Shown: positions 42,641 through 51,058 of the stretch, piece by piece
How positions within the stretch are numbered: position 1 is the stretch's first letter
Layout of the letters: each line of letters begins with the position of its first letter
Assembly: GCA_002506085.1 (NCBI GenBank)
Contig: DAWV01000006.1
Location: 102,016-166,015, forward strand
Direction: 5' to 3'
Source: Methanocorpusculaceae archaeon UBA425
Lineage (GTDB): Archaea; Halobacteriota; Methanomicrobia; Methanomicrobiales; Methanocorpusculaceae
Length of the DNA: 64,000 bases
Made by a program: the position numbers and the translations under genes
The notes under the pieces: generated by a model
What the model was told of the DNA's origin: nothing
The model's database searches: none
Seen by the model: the letters and a program-made list of their open reading frames with translations, nothing else

Positions 42641-43764
42641 ATGCTGAAGATGTATTAGCATCAGCCGTTTTTCATGCGGCAGATGTCTGTTATTCTGTTC
42701 CGGGCTACCCGGTTACCGACCTTGCCGAAAAGTGCGGATCAGAATACACGGTCAATGAAAAGACCGCTCTCGAATATGCTCTCGGGACGTCACTCACCGG
42801 CAGGAGGGCTGTTGTCATCGTTAAAAATGCCGGCATGAATAATCTTGCCGACCCTCTGGTGAGTGCGACGTATCAGGGAATCCGCGGCGGTGTTGTCATA
42901 ATTGCCGGGGATGATATCGGGGTTTCCGGCTCGCAGACACGGCAGGATTCCCGTTTTTACGGTGATGTTGCCTCCGTTATGGTGCTTGAACCGGATGCCG
43001 GTCAACTGTTCCTTTCTGTAGAATTAGCTATGAGGAGTTCGGAAACCTATTTCCGGGTCGTCATTATCCGGGTCACACCCGAGGTTTTGCATGCGGAAGT
43101 CTCGGACTGTGTTATTCCTGAGCGAAAATCTGGAACAGGGACGTTATTTCCTGAAAATCTTACGATGAAAGGACGGTGCGAATATGCGGAAAATATAACT
43201 GCCGTCATGAAAGGAGATGCGAGTTATCAGCAGGTAGTTCCCGACACGTTTGCGTCACGAGGTCATTTCAGGACGCTTTGTCATACCTGTCCCTACAAAC
43301 CGCTGTTTGCGATTCTGAAGAAAACGCTTTCTGACCACAATATCTCAGCTATTTCTGACACCGGCTGCTCTCTTCTTTCACAGAACCCGCTCTATGGTTT
43401 TTCTCTTGCCAACTACGGACTGGGTTCTTCTCCGGCAGTTGCGGCAAAGAGCACGAAAATCGCCCTGACCGGTGACTTTGCGATTCTCCACTCCGGACTC
43501 AATGCACTCCTCGACATCTTCGAAAAGGGTGAATCCCTTTTCTGCATTGTTCTGCAAAACCGGAAAATGGGAATGACCGGTGGTCAGGACTGCCCTGACA
43601 TTCTGCCGTATCTGGCATGTTTCCATCCGTCAGTCGCGGCAGCCGATGATATCAGACTTGAAAAAATGATTGAAAATGGAATTGCTGAAAAAAACGGATT
43701 GAAAATTCTCATCGTTTTTGGAGAATGCCCAATTGGAGAAAAACATGAAACCATTCCATGTTGA
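42637..43764 (+). CDS. TPP-dependent enzyme, IorA-like without ferredoxin domain; candidate 2-oxosuberate decarboxylase
   Basis: A 375-residue TPP enzyme resembling the alpha subunit of indolepyruvate:ferredoxin oxidoreductase. The Pyr domain (about 1-180) has VNEKTALEYALGTSLTG and NAGMNNLADPL. The linker has CHTCPYKPLFAILKK. The PP domain (about 215-360) has GDFAILHSGLNALLDIF and NRKMGMTGGQD. The usual C-terminal two-cluster ferredoxin domain is missing and no beta subunit gene lies nearby. Non-oxidative decarboxylation is therefore more likely than CoA-acyl formation. Overlap with aksA suggests it acts on the aks product, 2-oxosuberate (inference). Confidence 0.75.
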   Translation: MNAEDVLASAVFHAADVCYSVPGYPVTDLAEKCGSEYTVNEKTALEYALGTSLTGRRAVVIVKNAGMNNLADPLVSATYQGIRGGVVIIAGDDIGVSGSQTRQDSRFYGDVASVMVLEPDAGQLFLSVELAMRSSETYFRVVIIRVTPEVLHAEVSDCVIPERKSGTGTLFPENLTMKGRCEYAENITAVMKGDASYQQVVPDTFASRGHFRTLCHTCPYKPLFAILKKTLSDHNISAISDTGCSLLSQNPLYGFSLANYGLGSSPAVAAKSTKIALTGDFAILHSGLNALLDIFEKGESLFCIVLQNRKMGMTGGQDCPDILPYLACFHPSVAAADDIRLEKMIENGIAEKNGLKILIVFGECPIGEKHETIPC

Positions 43765-44884
43765 AATCTGCGATGTAACGCTTCGTGATGGTGAACAGAC
43801 ACCTGGTGTGTCATTCACCTGCAAAGAAAAACAGGATATTGCCCAAACCCTCTCGGATATCGGCATCGAAATAATCGAAGCAGGATTTCCCAGCGTTTCC
43901 GATGAAGAGAAACGCACTGTCCGCTCAATTGTCGAAATGGATCTGCCCTCGGAAATCTGCTGTCTCTCGAGATGTGTTCAAAGCGACATTGATGCGGCGA
44001 TAGACTGTGGTGTCGATCTGGTGAGTCTGTTTTTCGCCACCTCGGATCTTCACCTGCGCATAAAATACAAAAAGACCCGGGAGGAGATGCTTGATCTCGC
44101 TTTATCTATGCTGGATTATACGCTGGACCATGGAATAAAGGTCCGGTTTTCCGCGGAGGATGCGTCAAGGACCGGCCTGGAATTTTTGAAAACCATGTAT
44201 CGGGAGGGAGCAGAGCATGGGGCATCATACAGCAGTTTCGCCGATACGGTCGGATGTATGACCCCGGTGCAGATGTATGAGGTAGTTCGTGAACTCACCT
44301 CTGAATTGAAAAATCCTCTGTGTGTCCATTGTCATAACGATATGGGATTTGCCAGTGCAAACACCTTTTCTGCGGCCCAGGCAGGAGCATTCCAGCTTCA
44401 TACGACCATTAACGGTATTGGTGAACGGTGCGGGAACGCCTCTCTTGAAGAGGTTCTGGTCGCACTCAGAATGCGTGGCGGGGTTGACCGCTATGATTTG
44501 TCAAATCTGATGAGCCTTTCGAAGATGGTTGAAAAATATTCGGGCATTCAGGTTTCTAAAACCAAAGCAGTTGTGGGTGATAATGCCTTCTCCCATGAGA
44601 GCGGCATCCATATCGCGGCCCTGATTAAAGACAGGAAAACCTACGAGTATTACCCGCCTGAGATGGTTGGAGGAGAGCAGAGATTCATTCTCGGCAAACA
44701 TACCGGGAGAAAAGGTCTCGAATATATTCTGGCGAGCCTTGGCTATACACCAGGTCCTGATGAGGTAACCCGGATTTTGAACAGAATCAAAACTCTTAGT
44801 GAGGCAAAGCAAAGTATCACTCAGAATGTTCTCCTCTCGATAATTGCGGAATCCAAAATGGAACCCGGGATGGGACTGGTATGA
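43745..44884 (+). CDS. aksA: Homocitrate synthase AksA (coenzyme B biosynthesis)
   Basis: Condenses acetyl-CoA with 2-oxoglutarate and its longer homologues, the entry reaction of 2-oxosuberate synthesis. The 379-residue protein has the LeuA/homocitrate synthase signatures DVTLRDGEQTPGV, the CVHCHNDMGFASAN metal site and NGIGERCGNASLEEV, and lacks the long LeuA regulatory domain. I use the ATG at 43745, which has GGAG 7 bases before, instead of a longer frame at 43718; it overlaps the TPP-enzyme gene by 20 bp. The complete aksDEF set follows. Confidence 0.9.
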   Translation: MKPFHVEICDVTLRDGEQTPGVSFTCKEKQDIAQTLSDIGIEIIEAGFPSVSDEEKRTVRSIVEMDLPSEICCLSRCVQSDIDAAIDCGVDLVSLFFATSDLHLRIKYKKTREEMLDLALSMLDYTLDHGIKVRFSAEDASRTGLEFLKTMYREGAEHGASYSSFADTVGCMTPVQMYEVVRELTSELKNPLCVHCHNDMGFASANTFSAAQAGAFQLHTTINGIGERCGNASLEEVLVALRMRGGVDRYDLSNLMSLSKMVEKYSGIQVSKTKAVVGDNAFSHESGIHIAALIKDRKTYEYYPPEMVGGEQRFILGKHTGRKGLEYILASLGYTPGPDEVTRILNRIKTLSEAKQSITQNVLLSIIAESKMEPGMGLV

Positions 44885-46125
44885 CAAACACTCTCTCCGA
44901 ACGGATTTTAGGGGCGGACGAAGGAACATATGTCGACCGGGTCGTTGACCGTGGATTTGCCCATGACGGAACCGGCGCACAGGCATTGGTCGCGTTTGAA
45001 AACTTTACCATCCCTGATAAGACCCTACAAAATCCGGCGCATCTATCGATTATCTATGATCATATTTCTCCGGCGAACAATTCGGTTACGGCAAATCTTC
45101 AGGGTCGCCTCAGGAAGTTTTCCAAAACGAACGGCATTCCCTTCTATGATGTCGGCTGCGGAATCTGTCATCAGATAATGAGTGAAGGAGTCTGTCTGCC
45201 GAACGAGATTGTGGTCGGGGCGGATTCACATTCATGCACACTGGGAGCTCTCGGGGCATTTGCGACCGGTGTAGGGGCAACCGACATGGCAGGAATCTGG
45301 GCGACCGGCGGGACCTGGTTCCGCGTCCCGGAATCCATCGGAGTTGTTCTTTCTGGAAAACTGTCAGGATTTGCCGAGCCGAAGGATGTCGCACTTGCCT
45401 ATGTGAAGGCGCTCGGGATGGACGGCGGGACCTATAAGGCTCTGGAGTTTATCGGCGAGGGGGCAGGCAGCATGCCGGTTGAAGGAAGACTGACTCTTTC
45501 GAACATGGCTGTTGAAACCGGTGCGAAAACCGGGCTTTTCTATGCTGATGAATTGACAAAAGAACATCTGCTTCAGTATGGTGCAGAGGAAAAAACCATT
45601 TCTTTGCAGAAACCCGCAGATTGTACGTATGAATCCGAAGTCTATCTTGACCTTGACGACATCGAGCCTCTTCTTGCTCTTCCCCATCGGGTCGACAATG
45701 CGTGTTTGGTGACTGAGTATTCCGGAACACCGATTGATCAGGTGTTCGTTGGTACATGTACGAATGGGCGCTTTGAAGATCTCAGACGCTTTGCTGCCAT
45801 TGTCCGTGGAAAAAAAGTTGCAGTAAGGACGATTGTCGTTCCTGCGTCAAAGGATGTATATGCAAAAGCTGTTTCAAGCGGTGTTATGGCTGATATTATT
45901 GCGGCAGGTTGTGTCGTCTGCCCGCCGGGATGCGGTCCGTGTCTCGGGGCGCATATGGGTGTTCTTGGCGAGGGAGAAGTCGGGCTTTCAACGGCAAACC
46001 GGAATTTTAAGAACCGTATGGGTGTCGGGGCGGAGTATTACCTCTGTTCGCCTTCGACAGCTGCGGCGAGCTCCCTTTTTGGAGATATCAGGTCGCCGAA
46101 TGAGCTGAAAGGAGGTATGAACTGA
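44881..46125 (+). CDS. aksD: Homoaconitase large subunit AksD
   Basis: Together with AksE it isomerises (homo)n-citrate to (homo)n-isocitrate through a dehydrated intermediate. The 414-residue protein has HSCTLGALGAFATGVGATDM and the three [4Fe-4S] ligands in VGTCTNGRFEDL and CPPGCGPCLG. The ATGA overlap with aksA and 1-bp overlap with aksE show a tightly coupled operon. A LeuC role is possible from sequence alone, but the context favours AksD. Confidence 0.88.
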   Translation: MTNTLSERILGADEGTYVDRVVDRGFAHDGTGAQALVAFENFTIPDKTLQNPAHLSIIYDHISPANNSVTANLQGRLRKFSKTNGIPFYDVGCGICHQIMSEGVCLPNEIVVGADSHSCTLGALGAFATGVGATDMAGIWATGGTWFRVPESIGVVLSGKLSGFAEPKDVALAYVKALGMDGGTYKALEFIGEGAGSMPVEGRLTLSNMAVETGAKTGLFYADELTKEHLLQYGAEEKTISLQKPADCTYESEVYLDLDDIEPLLALPHRVDNACLVTEYSGTPIDQVFVGTCTNGRFEDLRRFAAIVRGKKVAVRTIVVPASKDVYAKAVSSGVMADIIAAGCVVCPPGCGPCLGAHMGVLGEGEVGLSTANRNFKNRMGVGAEYYLCSPSTAAASSLFGDIRSPNELKGGMN

Positions 46126-46601
46126 TGCTTGTATCAGGACATGCCGTTGTAATCGGAGATGATGTTGATACAGACATGATTATTGCGGGGCGGTATCTCC
46201 GGACCACCGACCGGTCTGTGTGGGTAGAGCATGCCTTTGAAGATTATGACCTGCGTATTGCCGGGAGGCTGAACGGCTCTGTGCTTGTTGCCGGGAAAAA
46301 TATCGGCTGCGGGTCATCGCGCGAACAGGCTGTCGTTGCGTTGAAAGAATCCGGGGTCCGTGCAGTTGTGGCGCCGTCATTCGCGAGGATTTTTTTCAGG
46401 AACTGTGTTAATCTCGGGTTATATGTCTTCGAGGCTGAGGTTATCTGTAATGATGGGGATACTGTATCGTTTGATACCGTGGAGTCGTATGTAACAACTC
46501 CTGCCGGCGTTTATGAGGCAAAGCCTCTTTCACCCCGTATGAGGGAGCTTCTTTCCGCCGGCGGTCTGAATGCATATCTTTCCAGTGAGGGCGGACAATG
46601 A
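46125..46601 (+). CDS. aksE: Homoaconitase small subunit AksE
   Basis: A 158-residue swivel domain of the aconitase superfamily with GDDVDTDMIIAGRYLRTTD at the start and GCGSSREQAVVALKESG in the substrate-binding loop. It pairs with the preceding AksD. The gene begins on the last base of aksD and overlaps aksF by 4 bp. The loop after DMIIAGRYL sets substrate length in this family, but I cannot read the specificity with certainty. Confidence 0.88.
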   Translation: MLVSGHAVVIGDDVDTDMIIAGRYLRTTDRSVWVEHAFEDYDLRIAGRLNGSVLVAGKNIGCGSSREQAVVALKESGVRAVVAPSFARIFFRNCVNLGLYVFEAEVICNDGDTVSFDTVESYVTTPAGVYEAKPLSPRMRELLSAGGLNAYLSSEGGQ

Positions 46602-47572
46602 GTCTTCGCATTGCAATCTCGGAAGGTGATGGTATCGGGCAGGAAGTGATACCTGAGGCAAAGAAAATCCTGGAGTATTTTCTGCCTGACGCGGATTTTT
46701 TCGAGGTTGAACTGGGACTCGGGAAATGGGAAAAAACCGGGTGTGCGTGTTCGTCGGAGGATATCCGTGATTTGAAAGAATCAGACGCGATTCTCTTCGG
46801 GGCGGTCACAACTCCCCCAGACCCGGATTACAAAAGTGTTCTTTTACAGATTCGTCATGAACTCGACCTTTACGCGAATCTTCGTCCGATAAAATCCTAT
46901 GGGGTCGACATGATGATAGTCAGGGAGAATACGGAGGGGCTTTACTCAGGTATCGAGGAGATTGGTGAGGAGAGGTCGACAACCCTTCGGGTGGTAACCA
47001 AAGCCGGTTCGAAAAGAATTGCTGAAAAAGCATGTTCCCTTGTTTTGGAACGAAATCCCGGCAGGCCGCTTGTCATAGGCTACAAAGGGAATGTACTAAA
47101 ATCCGATCTGCTCTTTCGGGACACCTGTATGGAGGTCGCCGGGTCATACGGGATAAAAACAAAATCGGTGTTTATAGATGCATTATGTCTTGACGTTTTG
47201 CAGCATCCGAAAAATTATGATGTCATTGTTACAACCAACATGTTTGGTGACATTCTCAGCGATGTCTGCGGTTATCTTACCGGCGGACTAGGCATGCTTC
47301 CAAGTGCGAACATTGGAGAAAATCATGCGTTCTTTGAGCCTGTTCATGGAAGCGCTCCGGATATTGCGTGCAGGGGTATAGCAAATCCGGTTGCTGCTAT
47401 CAGAAGTGCAGGGATGATGCTTGAGTATTTCGGGATGAGGAGTGAGGGGAATATTTTAGAGGAGGCAATCCAGAGCGTTATTCGTAGCGGTGTCTGTACG
47501 CCGGATCTGGGAGGGTCGGCTTCGACAAACGGGTTCGGCTCCCGGGTATTTGAGGTTATTTCCAAAAGATAA
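46598..47572 (+). CDS. aksF: Isohomocitrate dehydrogenase AksF
   Basis: Oxidatively decarboxylates (homo)n-isocitrate to the next longer 2-oxoacid, ending in 2-oxosuberate. The 324-residue beta-decarboxylating dehydrogenase has EGDGIGQEVIPEAKK, the substrate segment VRENTEGLYSGIE, catalytic Tyr/Lys regions, TTNMFGDILSDVCGYLTGGLG and HGSAPDIACRGIANP. It is the last gene of the operon, convergent with the second marker-11 gene (23 bp). Confidence 0.9.
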   Translation: MSLRIAISEGDGIGQEVIPEAKKILEYFLPDADFFEVELGLGKWEKTGCACSSEDIRDLKESDAILFGAVTTPPDPDYKSVLLQIRHELDLYANLRPIKSYGVDMMIVRENTEGLYSGIEEIGEERSTTLRVVTKAGSKRIAEKACSLVLERNPGRPLVIGYKGNVLKSDLLFRDTCMEVAGSYGIKTKSVFIDALCLDVLQHPKNYDVIVTTNMFGDILSDVCGYLTGGLGMLPSANIGENHAFFEPVHGSAPDIACRGIANPVAAIRSAGMMLEYFGMRSEGNILEEAIQSVIRSGVCTPDLGGSASTNGFGSRVFEVISKR

Positions 47573-47595
47573 AACAAAAAAGGGATGGTTGGGTC

Positions 47596-48552
47596 TTACG
47601 GGCTTTCGCCGTATAAGCCGGCTGCTTCAACGCCTCCGTCTGCCCAGAGAAGTGCCCCGAGAGCGCCGATTCTGCCTTTGCCGTTTGCACTGTCTATATA
47701 GGGGATACCCAGTTTTTCTGCTTCACTTATGGCATCTTCTTTGGTGAGGAGTTCGGTTTTGACTCTTCTTGCATACGTTGAGTCAGGCAGACGGATTCCC
47801 GTAAAGTAACAGATGCCTGTGGTTTTGCTCATCGTTTTTTCTTCGACGAACTTTTTGACGAATGCAATCAGTTCATCTTTCTTTTCGGGTTTAATCGCAA
47901 AGGTGATGACGGAACCGGTGCAGTTCGTGGTTTTTTCCGGGGCCTTTGGGTTTAACTGGATGATTCTCATCTCAAGGAAGATGGCTCCGTCAATTTTGCA
48001 GGCTTCGCCGCATTTCAGTGCGAGAACCCAGGTGGCTCCTCCCTCTTTGGTATCCGTGTCATCGATACCAAAAGTGATTTTCTCATATTTCGGCAGGATA
48101 ACGGTACTTCTGCAGATGCGTGCACCGCCGACTTTCAGGTCTTCCTCACTGGCATATTCGGTTCTGATAACTCCCGGGGCCTGAGCAAGGCAGGCTGCCA
48201 CACCTACGCCGGCTCCTGCCGCTCCAACCCACGAGGTGTGCACTTCATCTCCTTTTACGACAATTGCTTCGAGTGCCTGACCGCCGAGTTCTGTATCGGA
48301 TGGTCCGAAGTGAATCGGATATGATCCGATTTTTGCTAACATCGTCATAGTGGTTCCTTCAGTTTTTGCGTAGATGAGTGCTCCGCCGGCTCTTCTCCGG
48401 TTCATGTGGTCCCACTCAATCGGACCTCTTGCATGACATTGTTCATGGAGTTCGGCAATCCCATTATTCTCATCGGTCATTACTAGGAGCTGATGACAGA
48501 ACATCGGTCCAAACTTCTCTCGTACCTGATTAGGGGTTAACGTAATCATCAT
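47596..48552 (-). CDS. Methanogenesis marker protein 11 family, paralogue
   Basis: A 318-residue paralogue of the 40743 protein. It shares GIDDTDTKEGGATWVLALK and the glycine-rich WVGAAGAGVGVAACLAQAPG, followed by a longer C-terminus (KGRIGALGALLWADGG). The start at 48552 or 48549 (tandem ATG) follows the operator-like repeat block closely; an extension to 48612 would translate that block and is rejected. It is convergent with aksF, so the two paralogues bracket the coenzyme B operon. Confidence 0.7.
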   Translation of the reverse strand: MMITLTPNQVREKFGPMFCHQLLVMTDENNGIAELHEQCHARGPIEWDHMNRRRAGGALIYAKTEGTTMTMLAKIGSYPIHFGPSDTELGGQALEAIVVKGDEVHTSWVGAAGAGVGVAACLAQAPGVIRTEYASEEDLKVGGARICRSTVILPKYEKITFGIDDTDTKEGGATWVLALKCGEACKIDGAIFLEMRIIQLNPKAPEKTTNCTGSVITFAIKPEKKDELIAFVKKFVEEKTMSKTTGICYFTGIRLPDSTYARRVKTELLTKEDAISEAEKLGIPYIDSANGKGRIGALGALLWADGGVEAAGLYGESP

Positions 48553-48558
48553 AGTATT

Positions 48559-48597
48559 GTTACCGGAATTTTCGTTAACAGAAATATCGTTCTTAAC
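48559..48597. promoter_or_regulatory. Triple 15-bp repeat, operator-like, copy B
   Basis: GTTACC (48559), GTTAAC (48574) and GTTCTTAAC (48589) have the same 15-bp spacing as copy A at 40699-40737 and match it at most positions. It lies 6 bp before the start codon of the marker-11 paralogue. The block is nearly palindromic, so it sits equivalently in front of genes facing opposite ways. Confidence 0.65.
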
Positions 48598-48612
48598 AGT
48601 ATATGAGAACAT

Positions 48613-49005
48613 CGGTAGGTCTATTCTGGTATTCCCACTAATATTGAACAGCCCTGATAATCGAAGATAGTTGATATCGGAGATTATTTAATCGGATATT
48701 TTTCGTGTTTTCCTGTGAAAAAACGCGCGCAAAATGGTTAATATTCCAAAATAAGCTAAATAATGAGATTGATTGGTGAACCTCCCCTAATTTGACGCTA
48801 TATAATATGTATTCATAGTGATTAATATAAGTGGGTTATTTTCTTAATACTACATTAACAAAGTTATATTGATAAGTTGTTGTATTTTATTTATGTAAAT
48901 CTAAGTTAAATTTGGGCTTATTTTGATTAAGAACATTTATCTGTCTTCTTACTCAACCATATCTGTAATCGATTTCGGTCGATTAAAGGCTGGTGCATAT
49001 AAGCA
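48613..49005 (+). promoter_or_regulatory. AT-rich control region of the fwd-hdr operon
   Basis: About 390 bp without a gene, much richer in A/T than its surroundings. TATA-like boxes occur at 48809-48816 (CTATATAATATG context) and near 48863 (GTTATATTGATAAG). Either gives a long leader of about 110-170 nt before fwdG, unusual in this genome where many genes look leaderless. No clear terminator or riboswitch is recognised. GATTTCGGTCGATT near 48971 is a short imperfect repeat. Confidence 0.5.
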
Positions 49006-49278
49006 ATGGCATTTGCAATGCATATCAACATGGAGCGATGTGCTGGTTGTAACAATTGTGTAGTAGCATGTCCGGTAAACGCACTGGAACTCTGTACAGT
49101 GGATCCTGTCACAACTGACAAGATTTACAAAGTGACTGACGGTAAGGCAATTTCCCTTGACCTGAATCACGAACTGTGTGCAGGTTGCGGAGTATGCGTC
49201 GAAGCATGCCCATATGACGTTATTAAACTAGTTGCATCGCAGGCCCCCGCAGCAAAAGCTGCTGAAGAGGGTCACTAA
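49006..49278 (+). CDS. fwdG: Formylmethanofuran dehydrogenase subunit G (2[4Fe-4S] ferredoxin)
   Basis: A 90-residue ferredoxin with two CxxCxxCxxxCP motifs: CAGCNNCVVACP and CAGCGVCVEACP. It begins the operon fwdGF-hdrCBA-mvhD-fwdDBAC and would carry electrons between the FwdF wire and the tungsten/molybdenum site. Assignment rests on position before fwdF and on size. Confidence 0.85.
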   Translation: MAFAMHINMERCAGCNNCVVACPVNALELCTVDPVTTDKIYKVTDGKAISLDLNHELCAGCGVCVEACPYDVIKLVASQAPAAKAAEEGH

Positions 49279-49295
49279 GGAGAGAGGAAAACATC

Positions 49296-50465
49296 ATGGT
49301 AATGAGCACAATGTTTCCAAAATTCTCTACGAAAACAGAGGGCGAAACAATCATCATGGAGCAGAAGCTCCTGAAGAAAGTTTCCCACCTTGTGTTAAAC
49401 AAACCAAAGTGTACCGGTTGTGGTATCTGTGCAGAAGCCTGCCCGAAGGAAGCAATTACCCTCGGCATGGTCGGCGCAGCTATCCGCGGTGTAGCTTCCG
49501 GTGACGCACCGATCGTCGTCGACCCCGTAAAATGTTCATATTGCGGTGTCTGTACTATCATGTGTCCGTTTAATGCACTTGTCGTAGAAGTAGATGGTGA
49601 ACCAAGCCTCCCGATTCTGGAGCAGGAAGGTTTCCCGGAGTACGATTTTACTGCTGAAATTAACGAGGAGAAGTGTGTCCGCTGTACAACATGCCACGAG
49701 GCATGCCCGCATGACGCAATCATCCGTGACGTCCCCGTATATGAAGGCGAAGTTGAAGGCGGCGTAAAACGCCAGACTGCACTTGATGCAAAAACAACAT
49801 TCGTTGTTGACAAGGAAAAGTGTACAGCCTGTGGTGTCTGTACCTCACTTTGTCCGGCACTGAAACTGAAGCGTGTCCCGTTCACTGCTGAAAAAGTAGG
49901 ATCGGCCGGCGACGTCATCTGGACTGAAGATCTCTGTGACGGCTGTAAGGTCTGTGTTGAGGCTTGCCCGCACGATGCAATTGCAGTCGACCGGAAAGTC
50001 AATGCAGAGGCAAAACTTCCAGGTAAAGTCACAATTGACAAAGACGAGTGTATAACCTGCACTTGGTGTAAACACGTCTGCCCGACTGAGGCAGTCACCA
50101 TTACGAAGTTCTTCGAAGGAGAACTCATCGTTGATGCAACAAAGTGTCCCGGAGGATGCTCAACCTGTGTTGACGTCTGCCCGTGCAACGCACTGTATCT
50201 GCCAAGCCCGATGCCGGCAATCAATATGAAGAGAGACAGCATCGAGGCTAACATCGCCATCAACAATGAGTTATGTATCCTTTGTGGCGCATGTGTCAAT
50301 GCATGCCCGTCTGAAGATGCTCTCACGCTGAAGAGAACCGGTATCCACATTAAAGGACCGGAAACCGACCTGTACAAGAAGATTGCAGCCAAGCTGTGTG
50401 TCCCGCGTACTTCCAAATTAGTGGAATCCACGTTTGGTCAAGTCGAAACGAAAAAACTGGAGTGA
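49296..50465 (+). CDS. fwdF: Formylmethanofuran dehydrogenase subunit F (polyferredoxin)
   Basis: A 389-residue polyferredoxin with eight cysteine motifs, seven canonical (first CTGCGICAEACP, last CILCGACVNACP) and one variant CPGGCSTCVDVCP, so eight [4Fe-4S] clusters. In the solved Fwd structure this subunit forms an electron wire, and in the Hdr-Fwd supercomplex it bridges to HdrA. AAGGAG lies 13 bases before the ATG. hdrC follows 6 bp later. Confidence 0.93.
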   Translation: MVMSTMFPKFSTKTEGETIIMEQKLLKKVSHLVLNKPKCTGCGICAEACPKEAITLGMVGAAIRGVASGDAPIVVDPVKCSYCGVCTIMCPFNALVVEVDGEPSLPILEQEGFPEYDFTAEINEEKCVRCTTCHEACPHDAIIRDVPVYEGEVEGGVKRQTALDAKTTFVVDKEKCTACGVCTSLCPALKLKRVPFTAEKVGSAGDVIWTEDLCDGCKVCVEACPHDAIAVDRKVNAEAKLPGKVTIDKDECITCTWCKHVCPTEAVTITKFFEGELIVDATKCPGGCSTCVDVCPCNALYLPSPMPAINMKRDSIEANIAINNELCILCGACVNACPSEDALTLKRTGIHIKGPETDLYKKIAAKLCVPRTSKLVESTFGQVETKKLE

Positions 50466-50471
50466 ACAAAT

Positions 50472-51056
50472 ATGACAAGTGCAAAAGCATACAAAGATGC
50501 TGCCCTTGCAGCACGTCTCTCCGACCGGGTATACCGCCCAGCGGAAGATAGCGATCCGTCGTTCACTGCCGAAGTTGAAAAGATCGGCGGCACTGCAGCC
50601 CATCTCTGCTTCCAGTGCGGAACCTGTACAGGCTCCTGCCCGTCAGCCCCGAGAAGCAGCTACCGGATCCGAACTTTCATGCGCAGAGCCAACCTCGGTA
50701 TGAAAGACGTCTGTCTGAACGACCCTGATCTGTGGCTGTGTACAACCTGCTACACCTGCTCCGACCGTTGCCCCCGCGACCTTATTCCGACCGATGTCAT
50801 CATGGCCATGCGCAACATGGCTGCCAAACAGGGTATCGTTCCAAAGAACTTCCTTGCTACGGTTAACTTCATCTACAATACCGGTCACGGCGTCCCGAAC
50901 AACGATGCCAACCGTGTAGCCCGTGTTAAACTTGGCCTTGAGCCGGAACCGGAAACCACTTGCAAGTACCCCGAATTCCTCCCTGCAATCCGTAAGATTC
51001 TCGAAGCATACGGCACGAAACAACTCGCAGACAAAGTCCTTTCGGAGGGTCAGTAA
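50472..51056 (+). CDS. hdrC: CoB-CoM heterodisulfide reductase subunit C
   Basis: A 194-residue iron-sulfur protein with CFQCGTCTGSCP and CTTCYTCSDRCP, two [4Fe-4S] clusters linking HdrA to the catalytic HdrB. It lies between fwdF and hdrB, 2 bp before hdrB. Confidence 0.93.
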   Translation: MTSAKAYKDAALAARLSDRVYRPAEDSDPSFTAEVEKIGGTAAHLCFQCGTCTGSCPSAPRSSYRIRTFMRRANLGMKDVCLNDPDLWLCTTCYTCSDRCPRDLIPTDVIMAMRNMAAKQGIVPKNFLATVNFIYNTGHGVPNNDANRVARVKLGLEPEPETTCKYPEFLPAIRKILEAYGTKQLADKVLSEGQ

Positions 51057-51058
51057 CT

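Noticed and set aside
48553..48612. N-terminal extension of the second marker-11 protein
   Set aside because: It would translate the operator-like repeat. The family start and a tandem ATG lie at 48552/48549.
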